Source of the DNA: Prostheceraeus crozeri
Lineage: Eukaryota; Platyhelminthes; Polycladida; Euryleptidae
NCBI GenBank assembly: GCA_907163375.1
Contig: CAJQUW010002215.1
Location: 1-64,000, forward strand
Length of the DNA: 64,000 nt
Reading direction: 5' to 3'
The position numbers and the translations under genes were made by a program. The notes beneath the pieces are model-generated. The model was not told where the DNA came from. It searched no databases and saw only the letters and a program-made list of their open reading frames with translations. Shown one piece after another: positions 35,451 through 46,960 of this stretch; the first letter of the stretch is position 1; each line of letters opens with the position of its first letter.

Positions 35451-36845
35451 AGAATTCTCCTTGATATGCGCTTGAACGTCTTCTTTTTGAGTGAACTAGC
35501 GGCATTTTTCAAGTTTTTGATGAGCGGTGAGCGAGCGAAAGCGGAATTTTGATCCGCTCAAAAACAGTGGTCAACGAACATGAAATAAGTGTCTTTTCTC
35601 TAGACAAAGAACTTTACATCTATTGCGGGGTAAAAAAATTGTACCCGTTGCTCACCGACCAGGGATGAATCCAAACTGCAGCTCCAATTATTAGTCTGAG
35701 TTCCAAATATCAGCCAAATAGCAGCATTATCAAAGGAACAAAATGATACCTTCAAAATAGCTGTGTATTTTAACATCTTTCCACAAGATTTGCTCTACAA
35801 TAATAAAGATGTTTAGATCATCAATTGAGAATTAAATGTTTAGATCATCAATGGAGAATTGAGTTTTGAGCCAAGATTACAGAAAACTTGCCACTTGGTG
35901 TCACTCTAACCATATTTTGCTCAACCTTCTCCAGTATTCAACAATATTCCGCAAAGTCTCATTTTCTTGGCCATATGGTTATCGACAATTATGCGTAAAT
36001 TATGAAAATATAAGATAGAATATTGCAGAAAAGTTGTACTGCCTTTTTGATATCAATTATCGCATTATCTTGCCGTTCCATTGTTTTCTTCGGTGCAACA
36101 GGATCTCAGTAGTGATGATTTCACACTTTGACGTTTTCACAAGCAATTCTGTTGCGACAATAGCATTGAAAGCGAGAGACTTTCGCAATACTTTATGTGT
36201 TGATCCTTCTCGTAATCCGTTGACTTACCAGTCGAGATACACCACAGACAATCTGGTCCTATTTGAACGACTATTATGTATAAATCTCCGTCCAGCCGAA
36301 GCGTCAATTTTGACATAGCTCGCGAGACAACAACGGGCCACGCGACAATTAAACAATGTAACATCGCGGCGATGAGTCGTGCGCCGAACCGCAATTAAAC
36401 AAAAGCTTAAAAGCAGCTAGAAAACATGATCTGTGATGATTAATGATTACTTCAAGAAATGGGATAATGGTTGTCAAAAAAGTTAGCCCGTCATGACTGT
36501 CTCGGTTAATATGTCTTATAAAGACGAAACATCATTTTTTGTTCAATGGATAAAAGGCTTTAATCACTGCTTGTTGAAGAATGATCAGTTTAGTGCTCAC
36601 GATTGCAAATGCACTATAAAACCAACTATAATGAGACCGGCTCATAATTCTATGTACTTGTAGGCCCCTATGTTCGAATTATCAATTTAGGCTCAACACA
36701 TTTTTCCGAGATTCTTGAAAATTGTTGTCCACAAGCTTGTCAGTTGGATGGAATTTCCAATCACTATGCGAATGCGTAACAATTGATTTAGCTTCACGAT
36801 CATCATCTTCAAGTTTTCAACGATTTTCTTACGATATTGAATTGT
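35451..36845. other. Tektin intron, no gene seen
   Basis: No recognisable coding sequence. A 29-bp phrase (ATGTTTAGATCATCAATT...) is tandemly duplicated at about 35809-35866. Confidence 0.5.
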
Positions 36846-36849
36846 GTTC

Positions 36850-37402
36850 AATATTATAATAATAGGCGCATATTTTCTTGGAAATGGAAATCGAGATTCA
36901 TCATAAATGAACAGTTTCACAGAAGAACGAGAAAGAATACAATTAAGTGGAAAGTAAATACCAAGTGTGTGGCGAGAAGTCAAAGTGAACATTCTCAACT
37001 ATCGATGATGTAAGTTATTGAAACGATTGCAAGCACAAAACACAAGCGAATTCGTCGTCTTTGAGTATGACACTCAGGCAGAATAAAGCGACCAGTCGCA
37101 GACAAGGGAGGTAGCAATTTATGAATGATGTGATCCTTTTCCATGATGCATCGAAGAAATCTGTCACGTAAGTCACATCTTCTTGATGTTGTAGAAACAA
37201 GACAATCTTGTGCACATTCATAACCGCAAATAATTCGATGGAATCTTCGTTGAATGGACTCAATACGTGTGCTGTCTGTAATTGATAAACCGATGAAAAG
37301 TGGACAACAGTATTCGAAGACTGACCTCACAAATGACTCGTACACTTTGACAAGATCCCTTTTTGACAATGAAGGTTTAACGAAAGCACATGATGTGAGC
37401 AC
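36850..37402 (-). pseudogene. LINE ORF2 C-terminal fragment (CR1-like)
   Basis: Reads LSKRDLVKVYESFVRSVFEY, CCPLFIGLSITDSTRIESIQ and RRFHRIICGYECAQDCL, the conserved region after the RT (LV..Y.S.VRSV.EY..P.F......IE.IQ.R..RII). The minus-strand sequence continues to a short ATT-rich tail near 36855. It is 5'-truncated. Confidence 0.75.
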
Positions 37403-40166
37403 AGTGAGTTCAAAAGTTTCATAATCTTCATTCTACGAAGTCAATGTAAGAATCTCAGCTTTCACATAACTGAATATGATATTCGTGAACATTCATCAAA
37501 GTAGAAGTTAATGTTAAAAATGATCTATCAGCATTGCTTCAGTGGTAATCTAAGTAATTGCAAAAGTCGCTTCGGATGACTGCAATTTCAACACGGCTTG
37601 GAATGACCCAAACTAGCTTATGACATCTACATCTAGAATAGCTGAACAAGCTAACGGTTTGCACAACAGACTGCTCTTCGTTTATGTATCCTGACCTTTC
37701 CGTGCAGCTGGTAATAATAATAATACCTAATCAATAATCAATCAATAGTTAATAATAATATAATACTCATTGTACGTATTTTTCATGTACTGAAAAATAT
37801 ACGTTCTGATATTCTGATAATCAAATATGATTGCAGAGTGCCTGGGATCGCACTTTTGTAAATGCAATTTGTGTATAGGCATGAATGAATAGTTTTAATA
37901 ATCCTGAGAAATTTCGTTCATCTTACAATAACACTAGTGGCCTAGTGTTCATCTGTACCTTTGCGATTAATATATTGATTATAAAACTAAATTCAATTTT
38001 CTGATTTTGCTTATCACAGTTGTTCACACATTTTAAGTGTTCATAAAATTTTGCTTCTTCCGATGCTTCAAATATAATGCATATCTTCTCATCTACACGT
38101 AAAACAGCTCATGAATCTGATTGCTAATGATTGATGAATGTGCATATCCAACACTTAACATTAACACCTTGAATTTTGAATCGACAACTTGACACAAAAT
38201 TCTGTACATGTACATGCAAGACAATCCACTACAGATAATGTGGCTTTACAAACGAAAGTGTGCTGATTTTGTAGCATTTCATTCTGCCTTTCAACCCTAT
38301 TTGCCTCAGGCTTTTTCTTGTCAGTGAAGTATTAGGATGTGTTATGCCACCTACCCCCTAAGATCATCTAAACCATTAACCTCTATGGCATAACGCACTA
38401 CGGTGTACCTATTTTGGGTATGCTCTATGCGATGATGCATCAGTTTTTCATTCTAAGTTGATCTTGTTACTATAAATAGCATTTTAAGATTCAATAATTT
38501 TTTTAAATTTCGTATTTATCAGCAGTATGTATAGAACATACGTAATATTAGTCATAATAACGAGGTAAAAAGTATCTGAGTATCAATTCACATAATTACT
38601 CAACCATATTTCCTGAACGGGCAAACTATAGAAGTTGCAAATCAACTGAAAACTAAAAAAAATTTCGAAAAAATTTGGTCGCAAGTTTTTTTCATGTGAC
38701 TAAAATATTTGGTCAAATAAACTCAAATAAACAGCCACTCAGAGAAAGCAAATACAAAGTTAGGAATAATCACTGAAGGAGACTTTCAAACAATTAGTCG
38801 TTCAGTGTGAGATAAAAACACCGTGGGGCCATAATAACCACCCTGGGGCAAATGGGGCTAAGATTGCTTTCTGATTATATGCTTCTTGACCTTGTTGTGA
38901 TGACAGGAGTAATATTGAAATTCATACAACATTAAATTAAACCTATACAATATATGTTCCAGAATGTGCACTATACAGAGAGCGGACATATATGCAGCAT
39001 TCTTATAACATAATAATCAATATAATTATGAAGACCTTAAGTATCGTATTGGTTGGGATGGGAATCATTTCTTTCAAACCAACTTGAATATCAAGTATTT
39101 GCTTGTTGATGGCTTATTGTATTTCCATCGAGGCGAGGTATCAAAGTCCTGCTACCTTTATGTACGTAATTAATGCTTTCCAACTAAATTTTGTATTTTC
39201 AATACTAATACTCATTTTTAATATCCATTTTGACAACAGTCAACATTGAAATAAGTTCTTTAAACACAAAATCCTCCAATCAGTGAGTGACAGCAAAGAA
39301 ATGTCAGTTAGATAATTTTAAATGCAATTATAGTTGCATTGTGTTGCAACATGCTGCGCTCAATATTTGCGGTTTTATCACCAACCCATTATGATTGATT
39401 CATGAAACAAATGACATGAGTCGTAGATTGTTTTCTTACAAATATTGACGCAGAAATCCGGAGGCACTATTGTTTGATGAATGGTTTTTTTTATAGAAAG
39501 CGTTCACCTGTCTAGTCATAATCTAAACGAAAACCAAGTAAATCAATACGAGACACAACATCAAGACGAAATATATTTCATTTCGATAACAGTTTCGCTA
39601 CTTCGTTCTCTCTTACTTTTCACTGACTTTATTACAAAAGACTTAAAAGAATCAAAGGCAAAGTTCGTTCATCACGTAAAACAACATTTTAAAAATCGAT
39701 TTTGAAATTGAAGTTTTGAGTACCTGCAATAATTCAAATGTGTTATCTTGCATTAAGAGTTTGTGTTTGAGCATTTCGGAGTGAATGTAAAGTAATAAAC
39801 TTTCCGATTTTAATAATACAGAAATAGAGAGAAATTGTTTATCGTCCTCCACGATTTATCGTCCATTTCTGCCCGTGTTTCGAGGTTCATTACACGGAGG
39901 GAGGTTACATGATTCATATTTGGACTATACGTATGATGTCCACACTTTCTGATGAAATCATTCGCATATACCTGTGTGTGATATGATAACGCATGTTTGA
40001 TGATACAGCAAGAAGCATGAAAATGCTTTGTATTTAAATCTCCTTCTCCCATTTATCTATCTCCAGTTTAGTTTTAGCAACATCGATCTATGCTGCTGTG
40101 GAATGCGGTGATAAATTAAACTCTTCATAGGAAACTATGATGTTTCTAACTGCAATGAGGACTTAC
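37403..40166. other. Tektin intron, no gene seen
   Basis: AT-rich. An (AAT)n stretch at about 37710-37760 may be the tail of another decayed LINE. No long protein-like frame. Confidence 0.5.
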
Positions 40167-40304
40167 CTTCACCAATTGTTTTTCTACATCATCATGCACT
40201 TGATCAATGCCCACTCTCTTCTCCCGATGCATCAGACATTCCTCTGAGATCTGTAGAGGCTTGGCTGTATGACTGAAGGCTGCTTGAAGTAGACGCAGAT
40301 ATTC
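40167..40304 (-). CDS. TEKT3: Tektin exon 4
   Basis: Acceptor CTTCAG, donor GTAAGT; exactly 46 codons, phase 0 both sides. It encodes EYLRLLQAAFSHTAKPLQIS, EECLMHREKRVGIDQVHDDV and EKQLVK. The HREKR-GID-VHDxVE motif is a tektin hallmark. Either exon 3a or 3b splices to it in phase. Confidence 0.95.
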
Positions 40305-41370
40305 CTGAAGGTGGGAGTGAAATCACAATCATGACATCATGTTGACAAGAGTAAAAGAGGTGTGAACAACGTGAAAATCAGTGTCCATCATTCACACATA
40401 CTAAGGAACACTCTATCTCGAAATTCTAAATAACTTGATTAACCAATCTTTCCGAATCTTGCTTGGAAAAAAGTTAATCGCAATCTTGTGATCTAATGGA
40501 TGCACTAATGAAATTATTAATGATGATTTATTACGATTAAATTCATCTTCCTTGTAATAACTGAAAGCGTTGAATACAAAAAATTCTATTAAGAGCATCA
40601 AATGCAACATCACTCTTTTTTGGGAATCATTCGGAATAATCCTTGGATAGTCAACATACTTTTTGGATTTGGAAAGAGCCAAGCAAATTGATAAAATTTG
40701 TAATTGCAACATCGATCAAATGCACTCGGATAAAATGCGTTCTAGAAATATTCATGTCATTAAACTTTGCGAAAGAGAAATATTTTCAAAAAAGGGTTTC
40801 CATTAAGAACAACTCCTTTAAGTAAACATTTGAACAAGCTATTTGAATGAGACATCACTTCCTAAGTGGAAAAGAGGCATAACCATGCTCAGGATCCGGC
40901 TATGTCTTAGAGGCTTGACTGAGACAGAGCTCTTGTATAAAGAGAAAGTGAATACCAGAAAACTATTCATCAACTTAACGTTGAGCATACACCAATGTTT
41001 CCACATATCAAACCTCCTTGTTTGCTTAATTAACTTTCCAATAAATCTTCGTTTCAACAGAAGAAATGAGAGTTCCTCTCTATCTTTAAATTACTACTAC
41101 TATTGCCCCTACTAATTTGCAATATTACTCTAAGTATCTGATCACAAAAATGTACTTTTCCTCGACGTAGACACAACTATGAGCATTGGTTGATCAGATC
41201 GTACAATGTACATACACGAAATATTCAATTACAAACACTTTCACTGCATCATTTTTTAGAAAGAAAGGATTGAGTGTTGAATCATGAAACATCTAGGATA
41301 GTGTTTCACAAGGTGGGTCATTTGTCCCGAAAGTGAGTCCTGACTTTTAAGAGAGCACTGAGGCATTATT

Positions 41371-41504
41371 ATACTTGGAAGTACGATAGGTAAGCGCCTT
41401 CCTTCTATGTGAACGAGTTTTGTTTATCTCTCTTATTCTTTTGTGCTCAGTGTTTAGCAAGAATGCAAATTTTAATGCTATCTGTCTCAGGTTTGACCCG
41501 ACCG
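41371..41504 (+). repeat. SINE-like dispersed repeat, copy 3 (diverged)
   Basis: Shares ATACTTGGAAG, GTGTTTAGCAAGAATGCA and GGTTTGACCCGACC with the copies at 19.7 and 27.7 kb. The A-box-like site has decayed (TGAACGAGTTT). It ends next to the foldback at 41523. Confidence 0.55.
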
Positions 41505-41522
41505 TGCTGATCTCCATAGTTC

Positions 41523-42236
41523 GTCAGCCAGAACGAATTTCTTCAGGGAACGAGGCCGAAAATGAGACTTTCACATAATGATGTGCACCCTATCCCTACT
41601 ACGAATCTGCACGTCTGCCGAGTTCTATTTAGTTCTTCTTCCTGCCAAACAGGATCAAAGAAAAACACATGTTAATCCAGTGGGGCTCAGATTACAGTTT
41701 TGGGTAAAAATGAAATTTGCAATGTTTTTCTTATCAGCAGACAAGTACTGAGTCTAGAGCCAGAATTTTCGGCATGACATGTCTTCACGCCACTTCCTAT
41801 CATGTGTTGGTGATATTATCATGCCTCTGATCGGCGATGCATGCGAGAGTGTGGTTCAATGCAGATAAAGTGAGCCAGCATGTTGGTGTTTGCCGACATA
41901 AGCAAGCTTGACAAATTTGAATGTGTGCAGATTTATAGATTAATGTTCATCAACATGATAAGAAATGACTTGAAAACATTCCATGTCAAAAATCATGGCT
42001 CTAGACTTAGTCCTTTTCAGTTGATAAGAGAAAACATTGGACATTTCATTTTTACCAAAAACTACAATCTGCGTCCCATTGGATTAACTAGTGTTTTCTG
42101 TGACCCTGTTTGACAAGAAGAGGAACTAACTAGAACTCTACAGACGCGCAGATTCGTAGTAGGCATTGGGTGTACATCATTTTGTGAAAGTCTCATTTTC
42201 GGTCTCGTTCCCTGATAAAACTTTGTTCTGGCTGCC
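41523..42236. repeat. 714-bp foldback, ~290-bp arms
   Basis: Arms 41523-41815 and 41945-42236 are inverted copies at roughly 80%. Examples are CAGGGAACGAGGCCGAAAAT against ATTTTCGGTCTCGTTCCCTG, and CTACGAATCTGC against GCAGATTCGTAG-type sequence. The 129-nt centre is unpaired. It lies in the tektin intron between exons 4 and 3b. No terminal motif or target duplication was recognised. Confidence 0.8.
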
Positions 42237-42643
42237 GGTCTGCCAGGTCTCGTCGTAATTGAAGTATTTAGGCACATTATTATGCTAAAAATGATCTTCA
42301 GTTCATATTATGACGATTAATTGATTTGCAAGCATGTAAATTTCATTAAAATTTCAACATTTCAAACGGCCCCGCAAAAGAAACTTTGTCTAAAAATAGC
42401 ATGGCCATGAATAGTGCATTAAATAAAACTGGGCGATAGCGCATGTATTACGTTTAGAAACACACATTTTGTATGAGTCTCTGTCAACAGTGGTGCTTCA
42501 ATAATAATGCGGTGCAGCAGTACGCACATGTTAAATGCACACAAGTAAGCATAGAAAATGAGAAGCAAATTGAGAGATAAATTTGAACGCAGAGGAATTA
42601 CAGATAGCTAAAGGAGGAAGCTACAGGATGATCAAAGGCCAAC

Positions 42644-42729
42644 CTTTAAATTTTCCTGCTCCACTTCCATCGCTTTAATTTCATTGCTCAGTTCTTCTCG
42701 CCAGAAGAAGATATCGCTAACCCTTTCAC
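42644..42729 (-). CDS. TEKT3: Tektin exon 3b (alternative copy, proximal to exon 4)
   Basis: Acceptor TTTGCAG, donor AAG/GTTGGC; 86 nt, phase 1 in, phase 0 out. With the G from exon 2 it encodes GERVSDIFFWREELSNEIKA then MEVEQENLK, 29 residues. It aligns without gaps to exon 3a (15 of 29 identical) and fits the tektin-3 block GERV-DI-FW. The donor GTTGGC is weak by consensus. Confidence 0.9.
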
Positions 42730-43120
42730 CTGCAAATCAGCAAACGTTGTTATTCTACAAAATCGATTGCATTGAATGACACGTTCAAATTTATCCTCCA
42801 ATAATCGCCACATACATAGTCGGTGAAAACTCTGTGATGGGACATCAACACAGCATGTGAAGTAAGAAGTTGAAATGAGAAATGGATGGAAAGAAAGGTT
42901 GAAGAGATTCTCCGCAAGAATCAGACGATGAAGAATATTGATTGTCTTTTATTCGTAGTAGTTTTTTACTCTATGTATGTTAGAAATGGCTATTATGACG
43001 TCCAGCAGGAAATTGGCTTGCATCTTAAATGTTTTTCTAAATTTCGTAGCGTACTGAGTTTTAGTTCAAAAATCATTTTTCCAGACAAACGCAGGATACT
43101 CCTCACTTTCAAGTAGATTT
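42730..43120. other. Intron between the two exon 3 copies, lower part
   Basis: No further exon copy was found. A short frame at 42886-43116 is not protein-like. Confidence 0.45.
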
Positions 43121-43440
43121 ATAATAATAATAATAATATCTTTATTGCTTCACATGGTTACAGTCGGTGAACGCATTACAAAAGTGCAAGATCATAGAAT
43201 ACAAAATTTTATAAATGAACAACGAAGGCGTTCAGTTCTTGCGAATGGTGGACGCAAAGTGCACTGAGAACGAATTAGTCGACAATTATGTGGTTGGAAC
43301 ATAACAGACAAGTGGTGAGAAGACGACCCCTCAATTGATGAAATCATTTTGTAACACATCTTTGTGGCAACTTCGATGAATGAAGGAAACTCATTCGAAT
43401 TGATAATCCTAAACACTCGCTTCTCCAAGCGCATTATTTT
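43121..43440 (-). pseudogene. LINE 3' end (CR1-like), 5'-truncated
   Basis: Minus strand reads LEKRVFRIINSNEFPSFIEV, ATKMCYKMIS and HHLSVMF...RTERLRCSFIKF, the usual extreme C-terminus of CR1/Jockey-type ORF2. About 60 bases further an (ATT)n tail is visible (TAATAATAATAATAAT at about 43121-43137 on the plus strand). Confidence 0.75.
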
Positions 43441-44719
43441 ATTAAATAGATAGTATTTAAATAAAAATTAAATATAAATTAAATAATTTATCAAAAAATT
43501 AATTCCAATTAATGCATTCGTTGACTTGCAATAGTAGTGAAGTTATTTAATTGACTGCTTAGCTTGCAATGGTGACATCGTAAGGAAACATTTTTGTGTT
43601 TTCTATTATCTTAGACTGAAATTTTCCCGGCTACTAGAACACTGGCAGGCTTATTTGGTGCGTCACCAATTTCGTAACTATCCTTCGAATCACAATACGT
43701 TTATAATAACTCTTACAACTTTACTTTACGTTTTGTGCTGCAGGGACGTGTGATCGTTCATTAAGTCAATAAGTCAGAACTAAATTCGATACTCTGAGTT
43801 TGAGGGCGACTTCTAAATGTTACATTCCAACATAATGAAATGTTTAATAAAATCAAATGACCACGAATTCATAGAAATATTACTTATACGATACCGGTCT
43901 GTCGCAACACAGCGCGGTCACCAAGTGTTTTATAACTTACTGCAATTTTATTCTCTTCTTGTTTAGGATGTTAGGAATTGGTGCACTGATTGGCTCAGAA
44001 TGGCTTGATTGCCTAGACTTTTTATAATCCAAACATGACAAGGAATACCAAATGGCAATGATTTCGATGATTATAACCTGTTGGGCGCTGGTCGAAAGCT
44101 CAGACTGCTAAGTAAAGATACTGTATATTTCAAATTGTGGTTTCAAGTCAATTAATTTGTAAAACATTTGATAAGCGTTTGATATTATGTCATTGAGAAA
44201 CAATTCAAGCTCTAGAGCCTACGTGGTACAGTGTTCCTAGGCTTGGCTTAGTGAACTTTTGGTTGTGTGGTCGAGGCCCAAAAGCATCATTGGAAGTTGA
44301 AAGGAAGGGCATCCGGACTAAAATATGAAGGCATCCAAACGCTCCATAAACTTATGTATGCATTTATATGCACCATATTGTTGCAAACTATGACAAAATT
44401 TGACTAACATGACAAACTTTCGTGTAGCTTATTTGCTAATATAGATACTGTAACTTCTCTTGGTTTATGTAGTTTTGTCAAGGAATCTGTAAATTAATGC
44501 AATCTCCTTATAAGGCATTGATTCATGATCCAATTAATGGGTCAAATCACGAGTTGGTTGCACCGAAGTAAAATTTCCAATCAGTTTTTGACGAATTATG
44601 CCGATGACCATGATATAATATATAGTCTAAAGTTCAGACGCATGCTAGCTAAAAAGCTGAAATTTGTCTGCATGGATGACAAAGGGTAGTCTAAAAACTA
44701 TTATATAAGTTTCAATTAT
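43441..44719. other. Intron DNA, no gene seen
   Basis: AT-rich, without recognisable coding sequence or repeats. Confidence 0.45.
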
Positions 44720-45445
44720 GCCCCTATTTTATTAACTGTGTGCTTCAATGCATTTTGTACATGAAAATGTCAATATTAAGTAGAAAAATCGTTTGTGATG
44801 CTAGAAGATTTCACGTTAGTCAATGTATCTGAAAGACAATTTTTTGTCAAAGTTAATTAAGACTCTGTAGAAAATACTAATTTCTATATTAGAACGTCGT
44901 GAGCGTTACCTAAAATATAGAATAGGTTTTTTCCCTCGGAGACAAGAATGATTATTAGCCAGTTTATTCTGCCAAAGATTATCGACCTTCCATGAAAGCT
45001 AATAGGTGTGATAATCAACAAAGTTAATCTAAGTCTACTTCCTGGTAGATAATCAATTTAAAGTCTGTCGCGAGCTTTACCGTCAAGATTGATTGAAATC
45101 TCGCAATCGGTGCATTCAGTAATCTATTCAAGCATGAAGAAATCATCAACTACTCATTATTTATCTATCAATTCGTTTTTGAGACAACAGCTTCTGTAGT
45201 TTAGATAAAATATCTATGCAACCTCAAAAATCTATAATAAACTATTTATCTCTGTCGCGAGCGTTACCATATTAAATGATCTCTGTACACAAATGTAGAG
45301 ATAGTATGAAATCGATATTTTGTATGTAATAGGTCGATTTCGTGTTACATCAAACTGCATCTTCAGAATATTCAAAAAGAATATCGCATCATAGAGAATG
45401 TTGGTTTTCGATCGAGATTTGCTATCAAATGTAGCGAGCGTTACC
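44720..45445. repeat. Diverged ~180-bp tandem array with conserved 15-bp motif
   Basis: The motif GTCGCGAGCGTTACC or a close variant occurs at 44896-44910, 45067-45081, 45254-45268 and 45431-45445, i.e. 171, 187 and 177 bp apart. Sequence between the motifs has diverged beyond easy alignment. Confidence 0.75.
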
Positions 45446-45698
45446 GTGGTTTGGCCCTAATACAATTAGGCTAACTTATATCAGTGCATTCTTGTTTATA
45501 TTCCTGTTTCTCTATTGGTAGCATGCTAAAAGATAAAGTGATAAAAAGCAATTGAACTTGAAGAAAGATAGAGCGAAGAAGATTTTTCACTTGTGATTAT
45601 TTTTGTGAATTGGGCAATGAACATGGTGAACGCAAAATATTAGCAAAATTAGATTCGGGCTGAAACATCACTCGGGATGAAAATTCAAGCGAACTAAC

Positions 45699-45784
45699 TT
45701 CCAGTTCTTCTTGTTCAGCCAAATTGTATCGCGCTTCTTTATCCAATTCGATTTTCCAAAAGTCTATGTCATGCACTCTCTCAC
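45699..45784 (-). CDS. TEKT3: Tektin exon 3a (alternative copy, proximal to exon 2)
   Basis: Acceptor AATCAG, donor GAA/GTTAGT; 86 nt, phase 1 in, phase 0 out. With exon 2 it encodes GERVHDIDFWKIELDKEARY then NLAEQEELE, 29 residues, the same length and phases as exon 3b. Using both would break the frame, so one or the other must be chosen. The open frame happens to run past the donor to a stop at 45597, so retention of the intron would truncate the protein. Confidence 0.9.
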
Positions 45785-46781
45785 CTGATTCACAGCAACA
45801 AAAAAGGTAAATTGTAGTATACATCATGACAATATAATGAATAATATATTGTTTCAGAAATACATGCAACATGTACATATGTACAATAATAAATGTCATG
45901 TTCGTGTATAATACTGTACATATTTGCAATGATATGCAGCTTCATGTAAAAACTCATTAGTGACTTTCAGAATTTTAGATTGAGGAAGGGCATGCATCAA
46001 AGTCTCACCAAATACTATAATGTACAAGAGAGTAATTTATCCAATTTTGAGCAGGCAATTCTGTCAAAATAAGATGAATCCATTTCACTCTCCGTTCAGT
46101 CAATGATGGTTATTTGTCATAGACCGCACATACACGTAGATAGGCCTATCTGAATGAAATTTTCTTTCAAGATTTACTACTTAAGCTAATAGTATTTAAG
46201 AATTCTAATAACATCAATGAAGGCAAAAACCATAAAATTGTAAGCAGAGGACGGCAGGCAGATTATAGGCAACCTGGTAATTCTTTCCAAAAGCGTCATC
46301 ACCTGATACATGGTTTGTGGCGGAAAGATGATACATGTAAGGTACTTGGCGACGAAATGTAATTGCAGAACAATTTTGAGAACCAGGCAAGAACATCAAT
46401 ATCATTGAATTTCATAGAATAGCTTTCAAAACCATTTACATCGATTATAGGATAAGGAACTTGATTGACCTGTTTTGAACTGCCTCTGTGCTTTCCATAA
46501 AAATGGAATTTAAATTTGTATATTCAACAAAAGTTATACTTCAATCACAAACATTATGTTGCATTGCCCTTTGAGATAAAAAAATGCCATAGACGCAATT
46601 ATCAACACACATATCACTGATAGACTACTTCGCGTACACTTGAACGCTAGCTGTCCGAACCGTGTCTAGGAATATCTCTTGCGTGTTTGTCTTGCATGTC
46701 TCATACAGTATCATGGAAAACATTCAAAGGCAAAATATCAGGATCGTGACCATTAATTGCGAATGCTGTCAAACATCTTAC
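45785..46781. other. Tektin intron, no gene seen
   Basis: 997-bp intron between exons 2 and 3a. Nothing recognised. Confidence 0.5.
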
Positions 46782-46960
46782 CGAGTCTCTTTGTTGCGTC
46801 TGACTGTCGAACTCGTGTCCTCTGATCTGTTATCTGGACTGTTCGGAAAACGTCTGCTCGAAGTCTCTCAGCTTGACTTCGTTCTTTGTCTGACAGTTGG
46901 AAATTGGCCACATTTGATGAGAACCAATCCGAAGGTGTGAAACGGGCGTAGACAGCTTGT
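46782..46960 (-). CDS. TEKT3: Tektin exon 2
   Basis: Acceptor TTTCCAG, donor CTCG/GTAAGA; phase 2 in, phase 1 out. It encodes QAVYARFTPSDWFSSNVANF, QLSDKERSQAERLRADVFRT and VQITDQRTRVRQSDATKRL. FTPxDWxxSN followed by SxRxxSERLRxD is the start of the tektin domain. Confidence 0.95.

Noticed and set aside
38339-38400. Inverted words GTTATGCCA / TGGCATAAC
   Set aside because: Only 9 bp long with a ~40-nt gap; expected by chance in 64 kb.
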